Source of the DNA: Bacteroidales bacterium
GTDB taxonomy: Bacteria > Bacteroidota > Bacteroidia > Bacteroidales > Marinilabiliaceae
Direction: 5' to 3'
DNA: 64,000 nucleotides
Assembly (NCBI GenBank): GCA_017417385.1
Contig: JAFPZF010000006.1
Coordinates: 38,835 to 102,834 of the forward strand
Part shown: positions 26,346 through 34,318 of the stretch, in pieces
Layout: each line of letters begins with the position of its first letter
Position numbering within the stretch: position 1 is the stretch's first letter
Notes under the pieces: model-generated
What the model was told of the DNA's origin: nothing
What the model saw: only the letters and a program-made list of their open reading frames with translations
The model's database searches: none
Position numbers and translations under genes: made by a program

Positions 26346-26478
26346 GATTTTGTTCAGTGGATTGAATAAAAATGGGGGTGGTTTTATTCAGTGGATTGAA
26401 TAAAAGAGGGGTGATTTTATTCAGTTGATTGAATAAAAATGGGGTGAAATCGTTCAATGGATTGAATAAAAGAGTAGA
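26346..26478 (+). repeat. Four tandem 33-bp palindromic units upstream of the DUF4143 ATPase
   Basis: Units at 26346-26379, 26380-26412, 26413-26445 and 26446-26478 (34, 33, 33, 33 bp). Each contains TTCA(G/A)TGGATTGAA or TTCAGTTGATTGAA; in units 2 and 3 the arms extend to TTTTATTCA / TGAATAAAA, a perfect 9-bp inverted repeat around a 6-bp centre. Units are joined by G-rich links (AATGGGGGT, GAGGGGT, AATGGGGT). The array ends 23 bp before the ATPase start codon, so it occupies the promoter or leader region. It could be a multi-operator array or make hairpins in RNA. Confidence 0.9.
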
Positions 26479-26501
26479 TTTGCAGACAAAGAATAGACGA
26501 A

Positions 26502-27779
26502 ATGGAGAAAGAAGTCCTCAAGAGAGTCATAGTCGACAATCAGAAAGAAGTCGAGAGGTATGAAGTCATAGCGCGTGAGACGGCGGACTTTGATGCCTAC
26601 GGTTGTCACGTATTGGTAGGAGCGAGGAGGGTCGGGAAGTCGTACATACTGTATCAGAGGATGCAGCAGTTGCTGAAAGCTGGGACAGGGTGGGATAAAA
26701 TGCTTTATGTGAACATGGAGGATGAGCGGCTTGCGGACTTCAAGGCGGAGGATTTCAACAGACTATTGGAGGCGCATGGGGAGATGTATGGAGGGAGGCC
26801 CATGCTATTCATAGACGAGATACAGAACATCGAGCACTGGGAGAAGTTTGCGCGGAGGATGGCGGACACGGGTTACAAAGTTATGATAACCGGCAGCAAC
26901 TCGAAGATGCTGTCGGGAGAGATAGCGAGCACGTTGGGTGGGCGATACATAGCTCACGAGATATATCCATATTCACTGAAGGAGTATCTGGACGCCAATG
27001 GAGTAGAGAGCGACGAGAGGGCGCTGCTTGGCACAGAGACACGGGCGGCGATAGTGCGGCATGCGTCGGCGTATCTACATGGGGGAGGGTTGCCTGCGGC
27101 GGCGAGGATGTCGGCGAAGAGAGATTACCTGAACAGCGTATATCAGAAGATGTACATAGGCGACATCATGCAGAGGAACGGGTTGACGAACAGCATGGGG
27201 ATGAGGGTGCTAGTCAGGAAGATGGCAGAGAGCGTATGCAGGCCGATATCGTACAACAGGCTGACGAACATAATGTCCAGTGTAGGCGGGAAGATGAGCA
27301 CGGCGACGACAATAAAGTATGTCGAGCATTGCGAGGATGCGTGGCTACTGATAAGACTGCGGAACATAGTGGCGCATCTTGCCGAAAAGGAGAGCAACTG
27401 CAAGTATTACTTTGTAGACAACGGGATACTGAACCTATTTATGACAGACAGCGACAGCATGTTGCTAGAGAATGTCGTAGCGCTATGGCTATTCAGGAAG
27501 TATGGTCATGACAGCGAGAAAGTATTCTTCTACAATGACGGGAGCAATGAAGTCGATTTTTACCTGCCGGAAGAGGAGACCGCTATACAGGTGAGCATGA
27601 CATTGCGGGACGAAGAGACGAGGCGGAGGGAGATAGGGGCATTGGAGAAGATAGGGCGAAGGATGCCATGCAGGAGGAGGATAGTCGTCACCGGGGAGGA
27701 GACGGAGGAGAGGGAAGTCGTAGGAAAGGACGGGAATGGCATAGAGATTGTGGTATATTGGAGGTTCATAATGGGATAA
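26502..27779 (+). CDS. AAA_14 / DUF4143 ATPase
   Basis: 425 aa. The N-terminal P-loop domain has Walker A (VLVGARRVGKSYIL, about residues 36-49) and Walker B (RPMLFIDEIQNIEHW), then the sensor-like VMITGSNSKMLSGEIASTLG, the typical signature of AAA_14 proteins, and HEIYPYSLKEYL. A helical middle follows (SYNRLTNIMSSVGGKMSTAT). The DUF4143 C-terminus has a nuclease-like core (ENVVALWLFRKYG, then SNEVDFYLPEEETAIQVSMT). The members' biological role is unclear; they are numerous in Bacteroidetes and archaea. It is monocistronic and preceded by the 33-bp repeat array. Confidence 0.9.
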   Translation: MEKEVLKRVIVDNQKEVERYEVIARETADFDAYGCHVLVGARRVGKSYILYQRMQQLLKAGTGWDKMLYVNMEDERLADFKAEDFNRLLEAHGEMYGGRPMLFIDEIQNIEHWEKFARRMADTGYKVMITGSNSKMLSGEIASTLGGRYIAHEIYPYSLKEYLDANGVESDERALLGTETRAAIVRHASAYLHGGGLPAAARMSAKRDYLNSVYQKMYIGDIMQRNGLTNSMGMRVLVRKMAESVCRPISYNRLTNIMSSVGGKMSTATTIKYVEHCEDAWLLIRLRNIVAHLAEKESNCKYYFVDNGILNLFMTDSDSMLLENVVALWLFRKYGHDSEKVFFYNDGSNEVDFYLPEEETAIQVSMTLRDEETRRREIGALEKIGRRMPCRRRIVVTGEETEEREVVGKDGNGIEIVVYWRFIMG

Positions 27780-27985
27780 AGGGCGAGAAAAGTAAGGAAA
27801 AGGGAGGAAAAAGTATAAATGTAAATAAAAATGTATAACTTAGCAGCGAAAACAGACAACAAACAGACGATCTTCCACGGGGAGACGATGCCGCAAAAGA
27901 GAAGAAAGGCGAGAAGTCGTAACGGAAGGTAGAGAGTCTCAATGAAAAACTAAAACAAAACAGAACATAAAGGAGAAAAAAAGCG

Positions 27986-28948
27986 ATGAAAAAGTACTTA
28001 CAGATGGCAATGGCAGCAGCTGTCGTTGCGACAGGCATGACGGCATGCCACAATGACGATGACGGAGACGGCAACTACGTTGCGAGCTTCGAGAGCGTAG
28101 CAGGGCTGAGCACACTTCCTGGTATGGGATACGTGGCGAATCTTGGTTTGTATCAGTATGCGATGAGTGACGCCAATGGTTACACGGACGCATACATCTT
28201 CACCTTGGCGCCATACGGCAACCTTAACAGTGAGGAGGCGACAGACGATCCAAATGCAGGTACGACGAGTGTCGACGTCACCCAGCTAGCAGAGAGCTAC
28301 TACGGTGGATTCTGTCCGACAACATTTGCGGCTAACAGTGACGAGGATAACTATACACCTGCATGTGGCGAATACCACTCTGGTAATGGTGCGTTGATCT
28401 GCAACCCAGGTCTTGCATGCAAGGCACTATTCAGTCGTCACATTGGTGCAGATCTTAGCACACTGATGGGATTCATGTCTGTAGGCAAGAAGGTTTTGGG
28501 CTTGTGGGTAGCACCTACGACGGAGATGGCATACGTGGATCCTGTACGTTTCGAAGAGGCGAAGCAGAAGTTTGAACTTGACAATGTTGAGCCGCTGCCA
28601 GCGAACACGAGGATCGAGTTCGTAGTCTATGGTTATGTAGAGAGCTTTGACTTGAGCAGCTTCAAAAAGGCAGTCAAGACTATCAAAGATGCAGGAGCAG
28701 GCATGGCAAGCGGTGGCAAATTGGCAGCAGTTGTGACGCTTGTGTCGTCTGACGCCAATGGCAAGGTAACAGTCAACACAGACTGGCAGTATGTAGACTT
28801 GTCTGGCACGAAGGCATACCTCTGGGAGGCTGCACTTCGTGTAGTTGATCAGAATGGCAAGACTGTTGACAGCTACTCGTTGACAGACGAGATGACGAAC
28901 TACTGTCTCGTTGATGACATCACGTATGAGAGCGCAAGCTTGTTCTAA
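27986..28948 (+). CDS. DUF4465-like cell-surface lipoprotein
   Basis: 320 aa. A lipoprotein signal peptide (MKKYLQMAMAAAVVATGMTA-C) is followed by an acidic tether (HNDDDGDGN), which in Bacteroidetes marks surface-exposed lipoproteins. The body is beta-rich. The C-terminal part (NTRIEFVVYGYVESF, then WQYVDLSGTKAYLWEAALRV) recalls the jelly-roll of DUF4465 proteins, but the match is weaker than for the gene at 37065. The ligand is unknown. A TAACTTAG element at 27836-27843 may be its promoter, which would give a leader of about 140 nt. A terminator follows. Confidence 0.6.
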   Translation: MKKYLQMAMAAAVVATGMTACHNDDDGDGNYVASFESVAGLSTLPGMGYVANLGLYQYAMSDANGYTDAYIFTLAPYGNLNSEEATDDPNAGTTSVDVTQLAESYYGGFCPTTFAANSDEDNYTPACGEYHSGNGALICNPGLACKALFSRHIGADLSTLMGFMSVGKKVLGLWVAPTTEMAYVDPVRFEEAKQKFELDNVEPLPANTRIEFVVYGYVESFDLSSFKKAVKTIKDAGAGMASGGKLAAVVTLVSSDANGKVTVNTDWQYVDLSGTKAYLWEAALRVVDQNGKTVDSYSLTDEMTNYCLVDDITYESASLF

Positions 28949-28977
28949 TTGACGGGATTGAATTAAGAGAAAGAAGA

Positions 28978-29012
28978 GTCAGCCTCGGCGGAAGTCGGGG
29001 CTGATTTTTTTT
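28978..29012 (+). terminator. Rho-independent terminator
   Basis: TCAGCCTCG and CGGGGCTGA pair around GCGGAAGT and are followed by a run of eight T. Confidence 0.85.
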
Positions 29013-29018
29013 ACGGAG

Positions 29019-29100
29019 GTTGTCGGTGTCGTAGGAATTGTTGGAGTCGTCAGTGTTGTCGTAGTCGTCAGAGGGGCGGAATTGTCGGAGTTGTTGGGAA
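29019..29100. repeat. 9-nt-periodic tandem array
   Basis: Consecutive units GTTGTCGGT, GTCGTAGGA, ATTGTTGGA, GTCGTCAGT, GTTGTCGTA, GTCGTCAGA, then an 8-nt unit, ATTGTCGGA and GTTGTTGGG keep a TTGTCGGA-like consensus. No open reading frame with a start is associated. Confidence 0.6.
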
Positions 29101-29140
29101 AAGGGAAGAGAGGAGAGATGGAAAGGGTAGGTGAGAGAAT

Positions 29141-29195
29141 GGTCAAATGTGTTTCAAATGAATTTCAAAGGGACTTTAAATGGATTTCAAAGCAG
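29141..29195. repeat. 11-bp-periodic tandem array (five units)
   Basis: GGTCAAATGTG, TTTCAAATGAA, TTTCAAAGGGA, CTTTAAATGGA and TTTCAAAGCAG follow each other without gaps. The TTTCAAA core recurs exactly every 11 bp. Confidence 0.75.
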
Positions 29196-29294
29196 AGGTC
29201 TGAGAAGGAGGGTAGGGAAAGGAACTGCGAGGGCGTGGAGTGAGCGGAAAAGCAAAAAAAACTGGCGGAGGGGTGTCGTTACGCTGAAAAGTGG

Positions 29295-29302
29295 TATATT
29301 TG
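29295..29302 (+). promoter_or_regulatory. Promoter -7 element of fmt
   Basis: TATATTTG matches TAnnTTTG exactly, 71 bp before the fmt start. The upstream element is not clear (TGTCG at 29274). Confidence 0.55.
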
Positions 29303-29372
29303 TATTATAAAACGGCAAGTGCTGAGCAGGGAGAAGCCGAGGCGGCACGACAGAAGAAAGGAAATAAGGATA

Positions 29373-30317
29373 ATGAAGATAGTCTATATGGGGACGCCTG
29401 AGTTTGCGGTAGCGACATTGGAGGCGTTGATAAAGGCGGGGCATGAGATAGTCGGCGTAGTGACTATGCCGGACAAGCCGGCGGGTCGTGGACAGAAGAT
29501 GACGATGTCGGCAGTCAAAGAGTATGCCGTCGGGAAGGGGCTGCGGGTGTTGCAGCCGGAGAAGTTGAAGGACGAGAGTTTTGTCGAGGAGCTACGGTCG
29601 CTTGGGGCGGAGCTGCAGGTCGTAGTGGCGTTCAGGATGTTGCCAGAGGTCGTATGGTCGATGCCGAAGTACGGGACGATGAACATACACGCCTCGTTGC
29701 TCCCGAACTACAGGGGTGCTGCGCCGATAAACTGGGCAGTCATCAATGGGGAGAAGAAGACGGGAGTGACGTCGTTCCTCCTGAAGCACGACATAGACAC
29801 GGGAGACATAATAGCCAGCAAGGAGATAGACATATTGCCGACAGACAATGCAGGGACCGTGCATGACAAACTGATGATGCTTGGTGCGGAGCTTGCAGTA
29901 GAGAGCATAGCACAGATAGAGAGCGGAACGGCGGAGATGAAGAGACAGGACGACATAGACCCCGATACGCTCAAGAAGGCGCCGAAGATATTCAAGGATG
30001 ACATGCGGATAGACTGGGGAAAGAGCTCGGAGAGCGTGGTGAACCTTATCAGGGGGCTGTCGCCATATCCGGCAGCGTGGACCATCTTGACCGACGTCAA
30101 GGGCAAGGAGTATCAGACCAAGGTGTTCGCGGCAGAGAAAGTCGAAGGAGTCAGCCTCTCGGCAGGTGAGGTCAGTGCGACGTCGAAGACGCTGACAGTC
30201 GGGACGGGAGACGGGGCAGTACGTCTGACCGAGCTACAGCTCAGCGGTAAGACGAAGATGAAGACCGAGGTGATGCTTCAGGGATTTCACATAGACAGTA
30301 GTATCAGGTTGAAATGA
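29373..30317 (+). CDS. fmt: Methionyl-tRNA formyltransferase
   Basis: 314 aa from the ATG at 29373 (MKIVYMGTPEFAVATLEALI), the conserved family start; an upstream ATG at 29319 would add a nonconserved basic stretch. Fmt formylates initiator Met-tRNA with 10-formyl-THF. The folate-binding and catalytic residues are in MNIHASLLPNYRGAAPINWA with Asn and His, and SFLLKHDIDTGDII with the catalytic Asp. The C-terminal OB-like domain starts near INLIRG-type sequence VVNLIRGLSPYPAAWT. Its stop overlaps the start of the next gene by 4 bp (ATGA), indicating translational coupling. Confidence 0.97.
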   Translation: MKIVYMGTPEFAVATLEALIKAGHEIVGVVTMPDKPAGRGQKMTMSAVKEYAVGKGLRVLQPEKLKDESFVEELRSLGAELQVVVAFRMLPEVVWSMPKYGTMNIHASLLPNYRGAAPINWAVINGEKKTGVTSFLLKHDIDTGDIIASKEIDILPTDNAGTVHDKLMMLGAELAVESIAQIESGTAEMKRQDDIDPDTLKKAPKIFKDDMRIDWGKSSESVVNLIRGLSPYPAAWTILTDVKGKEYQTKVFAAEKVEGVSLSAGEVSATSKTLTVGTGDGAVRLTELQLSGKTKMKTEVMLQGFHIDSSIRLK

Positions 30318-31966
30318 GACTGAGGGCCGTAGGGAACATAGGCTGGAAGATAGTTGCGGTGCTGATGTCGGCTTGGCAGATGTCAGTCGGGACGGCGAGT
30401 GCACAGGGGTCGTCGTATTATGAAGACGTGCAGTACGACCCGTATCAGAGGCGGCTGTACTTCGTCGGCGAGGAGCGTCCGCATACGTCGTTGAAGAGCT
30501 ATAAGATGGACGAGCTACGGGAGTATTTCGACCCCGACTCCGTCTTGTATGAAGGCATAGGGAGACTTGTCAACACACGGGCGAGGATAGTCAACGACTT
30601 CTGCAACGGTGACTTTCTGCACTGGACGTCGAAGGACAGTGCAGTGCGTGTTGCGATAAATCCGATGATGGACTTTGAGGTCGGGAGTGACAAGAATCAG
30701 ACACGGAGCAGGACGACGTGGACGAACAGCCGAGGATTCTACCTTGACGGCAACCTCGGGAAGAACTTCTGGTTCTATCTAGACTTCACGGAGAATCAGG
30801 CGATCATGTCGGACTACATGATGAACGTCTTGGACTCGCTCAGGACAATGCCATGCACGGCTCATGTCAGGCACATAAACGGGATGGGTAAGGAGTTCGA
30901 CTACATGACGTCGACAGGTTACATCTGTTTCAATGCCGGGGAGTGGATAGATTTTCAGGTTGGGAAGACACACACGTTCGTCGGAGACGGTTATCGGTCG
31001 CTACTGCTCAGCGATGCATCCGAGCCAGTGCCGACGTTCAAGATGAACGTCACGTTTCTCGGAGCGAAGTACATGATGATGGTGAGCCAGCTCAGGGCGG
31101 CGGAAAACAAAGTCTCGAACAATGGCGACAAGGCGAAGTACAGTTTCAGCCATTATCTCGACTGGAACATGGGGAAGCGGTTCACGCTGGGAGTGTTTGA
31201 GAACATCACCCAGGCGACATGGAGGAAGACCGGAGAGACGAGAGGCATAGACTGGGAGTATCTGAACCCGTTTATAGTCTTCAGGCCAGGCGAGCTCTCG
31301 GCGGGATCGCCGGACAACGTCTTGATAGGCATGACATCGAAGTTCGTCTGCAACAACTACGTGACGGTGTATGGGCAGTTCTTCTTTGACGAGTTCAGGA
31401 TAAAAGACCTCGTGCATAATCCACATTCGTGGACAAACAAGTATGGGTTTCAGATAGGAGCTCGGGCGACGAACATCTTCAATGTCGAGGGGCTTGACGC
31501 CTTAGTCGAGATGAACAGAGTCCGGCCGTACTGCTACTCACAGTTTGACGGGATGGGGACATACATGCATAAGAAGCTGTGCATGGGTCATCCGCTCGGG
31601 GCGAATCTGAAGGAAGGCTTGGGAGTCTTGAACTATAAGCATGGGAGAGTGTCGGCAAGGCTGGAGGTGGTCGGGACCAAGTATGGCGACGACTTTCCGA
31701 AGGACAGCGTCTCGTATGGGCATAATCCGCTAATAAACTCGACAAAGAGAGTCAGTAGCAGAGACGTCAGGACGCTGCAGGGCCTCGAGACCAAGTTGCT
31801 ATATGTCAATCTCAACGGTGCGTTCATCATCAATCCGAAGACGATGATGACGTTGACGGCGGGAGTACGACTCAGGAAGCGCGAGAGTGAGCGGACTAAG
31901 GAGGATTCGAAGCAGGTGTATGTCGCGTTGAGGTGGAACATAAGGCCGCGGAATTTCTCATATTAG
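30314..31966 (+). CDS. RemB/Wzi-like outer-membrane beta-barrel protein
   Basis: 550 aa with a signal peptide (ending VGTASAQ). The mature protein has the features of the Bacteroidetes capsule-assembly/RemB-like barrel family: MMDFEVGSDKNQTRSRTTWT, RGFYLDGNLGKNFWFYLDFT, DFQVGKTHTFVGDGYRSLLL, DWNMGKRFTLGVFENITQ and a final amphipathic strand (QVYVALRWNIRPRNFSY). RemB is linked to gliding in Flavobacterium; in Bacteroidales the role is unknown and envelope polysaccharide handling is possible. It is coupled to fmt by a 4-bp overlap. Confidence 0.75.
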   Translation: MRLRAVGNIGWKIVAVLMSAWQMSVGTASAQGSSYYEDVQYDPYQRRLYFVGEERPHTSLKSYKMDELREYFDPDSVLYEGIGRLVNTRARIVNDFCNGDFLHWTSKDSAVRVAINPMMDFEVGSDKNQTRSRTTWTNSRGFYLDGNLGKNFWFYLDFTENQAIMSDYMMNVLDSLRTMPCTAHVRHINGMGKEFDYMTSTGYICFNAGEWIDFQVGKTHTFVGDGYRSLLLSDASEPVPTFKMNVTFLGAKYMMMVSQLRAAENKVSNNGDKAKYSFSHYLDWNMGKRFTLGVFENITQATWRKTGETRGIDWEYLNPFIVFRPGELSAGSPDNVLIGMTSKFVCNNYVTVYGQFFFDEFRIKDLVHNPHSWTNKYGFQIGARATNIFNVEGLDALVEMNRVRPYCYSQFDGMGTYMHKKLCMGHPLGANLKEGLGVLNYKHGRVSARLEVVGTKYGDDFPKDSVSYGHNPLINSTKRVSSRDVRTLQGLETKLLYVNLNGAFIINPKTMMTLTAGVRLRKRESERTKEDSKQVYVALRWNIRPRNFSY

Positions 31967-32082
31967 CGCCTTTAAAAACCTAATTTCTATAACTCCCTAC
32001 AAAAGAATAAAGAAAGGCCCCTGAGGAGACGAGGGGAACAATAATAACGAAGGGCGTCCGTTAGGAGGACGAGAGAAGAAAG

Positions 32083-32697
32083 ATGACAGTAGAAGAAGAG
32101 ATAAGGAGCATCATCGAGAGAGAGTCTCGAGCAGTCTCGAGCATACCGACAGACGAGAGCCTGGCGAAGGCAGTCGACATGATATACGAGTACACCCATG
32201 AGAGGGGTGGAAAGGTCATCATGAGCGGAATGGGCAAGGCGGGTCAGATAGCGGTGAACATGGCGACGACAATGAGTTCGACAGGGACACCCGCCATCTT
32301 CCTGCATCCGGCGGAGGCGCAGCATGGGGATCTCGGCGTCATACAGAGGAACGACATACTCGTCTTGATATCCAACTCGGGGAAGACGAGGGAGATACTA
32401 GAGATAATCATGCTCGCGAAAGGGCTGTATGAAGACATACCGATCATAGTCATCACGGGCAACAAGGAAGGCGAGCTGACGACCATGGCGGACCTTGTCA
32501 TCTGGACGGGGAATCCGGCGGAGGTGTGTCCACTCGGTTTGACGCCGACGACGTCGACGACAGTAATGACCGTGATAGGCGACGTCATAGTAGTCCTCTT
32601 GATGAAGCGGATAGGCTTCACGGCTGAGGACTATGCGAAGCGACATCATGGAGGGTATCTCGGAGGCAAGTCGAGGAGCATATCTGGAAAGAAGTAG
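32083..32697 (+). CDS. SIS-domain sugar-phosphate isomerase, KdsD-like without CBS domains
   Basis: 204 aa. The SIS fold shows VIMSGMGKAGQIAVNMATTM, GTPAIFLHPAEAQHGDLGVI, VLISNSGKTREILEII and ADLVIWTGNPAEVCPLGLTP followed by TTSTTVMTVIGD, all typical of arabinose-5-phosphate isomerases (KdsD/KpsF/GutQ). Those enzymes supply arabinose-5-P for KDO of LPS. Typical KdsD has two CBS domains at the C-terminus; here the protein ends just after the SIS domain (KRHHGGYLGGKSRSISGKK). It is 21 bp upstream of a phosphohexomutase, so the pair probably makes sugar phosphates for envelope glycans. Confidence 0.85.
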   Translation: MTVEEEIRSIIERESRAVSSIPTDESLAKAVDMIYEYTHERGGKVIMSGMGKAGQIAVNMATTMSSTGTPAIFLHPAEAQHGDLGVIQRNDILVLISNSGKTREILEIIMLAKGLYEDIPIIVITGNKEGELTTMADLVIWTGNPAEVCPLGLTPTTSTTVMTVIGDVIVVLLMKRIGFTAEDYAKRHHGGYLGGKSRSISGKK

Positions 32698-32718
32698 AAC
32701 ACAATAATAGGCAAAAAC

Positions 32719-34257
32719 ATGGGACAGAGTCTAAGCATATTGCAGAACAGCGGAGACGTCAGGGGAGTCGCAATGGAAGGAATCATCGGCGAGGAGGTGA
32801 CGTTGACGAAGGAGCGTGCGAAGCAGATAGGACAAGGCTTTGCTGCGTGGCTGATGCAGCGGAAGCAGCATCGAGAGGACTATCATCTGCACGTAGCGAT
32901 AGGCATGGACGGGAGGCTAAGTGGTCCCATGTTGGCAGATGCCGTAGTCGAGTCGCTCACGTCGGTCGGGTGTGACGTCTTGCATTGCGGGCTGTCGTCG
33001 ACGCCGGCTATGCTGATGAGTACGACGTCGAGGGGTGCGGATGCGGACGGTGCGATCATGCTGACCGGCAGTCATACGACATTTAACAGGAACGGGATGA
33101 AGTTCTTCGTCGAGGGTCGGGATATCGACAGCGATGAGATGAGCGAGATATTGCGACTGGCGGAGAGCAACAGTTTGAGGAAGAGCAGTCGTGGGGACGT
33201 GCACATCTTCAACATGATGATGCTCTATGCCGAGAGCCTACGGGAGAAGATAAAGACCAGCCTTGCGGGACAGACGGAGGACGACGAGAAGCCGTTGACG
33301 GGTCTGAAGGTCGTCGTCGATGCAGGAAATGGAGCTGGGGAGTTTTACGTCTCGAGAGTCTTGCAGCCGTTGGGAGCCGACACGACGGGTAGCACATTCC
33401 TCTATCCCGACGGGAGATTTCCGAACCACAGTCCGAACCCCGAGGACTATGAGGCGCTGAAGAATGCCTCGGCGGCAGTCGTCGAGCAGGGGGCAGACAT
33501 AGGCATAGTATTTGATGAAGATGTAGACAGAGTTGCTATCATAGACAAAGGCGGGAAGGCGATAAACAGGAATGAGTTTGTAGCGATGGCGGCGGCGATA
33601 GTCCAGGAGGAGCATCCGCATACCGACATCGTGACAGACTCGATAACGTCGACCGGGTTGAGCTACTTCGTCGAGAAAGTGCTTGGGGCGCATCAGTGCC
33701 GGTATCAGCGAGGGTACAGGAACGTCATAGGTGAGGCCATCAAGAAGAACGAGAATGGTGTCCCTTGCTGGTTGGCAGTAGAGACGAGCGGACATGCGGC
33801 GTTCAAGGAGAACAACTTCTGTGACGACGGGGCGTATTTTGCGACGAAAGTCATAATACGGCTTGCTCAACTCAAGAAGGAGGGGAAGACCCTCACGACG
33901 CTGATAGAGAAGTTGCCAGTCCCGATAGAGAGTTGCGAGTACAGGTTGCCAATCACCGGTTATGACTTCAGCAGGACAGCGGAGGAGACCATGCGAGGGT
34001 TGCGGCAGTACGTGGCGCAGATAGCAGACTGGGAGGAAGTGAATCAGAATCACGAGGGACTCAGAGTCATGTGCAATGGAGCGGAAGAGCAGGGGTGGTT
34101 CTTGTGCAGACTATCGTTGCACAGTCCAGTCTTGCCGTTCAACATAGAGAGTGACAAGGTCGGAGGAGTGAATGCGATAGTGAGCAAGTTGAAGCTGTAT
34201 TTTAGGGGCGTAAGAGATGTCGACTCGACGTTATTTTATCAAAAGCAGAAGAAATAG
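32719..34257 (+). CDS. Phosphomannomutase/phosphoglucomutase family
   Basis: 512 aa, alpha-D-phosphohexomutase superfamily. The phosphoserine loop is TGSHTTFNRNGMKFF, where most relatives have TASHNP; the metal loop is DEDVDR instead of DGDxDR. The sugar-binding loop is WLAVETSGHAAFKENNFCDD. These variants resemble the plant/Bacteroidetes-type branch of the family, so activity is likely retained. It converts hexose-1-P and hexose-6-P, for GDP-mannose or UDP-glucose supply. It lies 21 bp after the SIS isomerase gene. Confidence 0.85.
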   Translation: MGQSLSILQNSGDVRGVAMEGIIGEEVTLTKERAKQIGQGFAAWLMQRKQHREDYHLHVAIGMDGRLSGPMLADAVVESLTSVGCDVLHCGLSSTPAMLMSTTSRGADADGAIMLTGSHTTFNRNGMKFFVEGRDIDSDEMSEILRLAESNSLRKSSRGDVHIFNMMMLYAESLREKIKTSLAGQTEDDEKPLTGLKVVVDAGNGAGEFYVSRVLQPLGADTTGSTFLYPDGRFPNHSPNPEDYEALKNASAAVVEQGADIGIVFDEDVDRVAIIDKGGKAINRNEFVAMAAAIVQEEHPHTDIVTDSITSTGLSYFVEKVLGAHQCRYQRGYRNVIGEAIKKNENGVPCWLAVETSGHAAFKENNFCDDGAYFATKVIIRLAQLKKEGKTLTTLIEKLPVPIESCEYRLPITGYDFSRTAEETMRGLRQYVAQIADWEEVNQNHEGLRVMCNGAEEQGWFLCRLSLHSPVLPFNIESDKVGGVNAIVSKLKLYFRGVRDVDSTLFYQKQKK

Positions 34258-34318
34258 AGGCGATAGGGAGAGCGAAGTAAAGCTAAATGATTAATTTTGA
34301 AGAAAAAGATATACGTAT

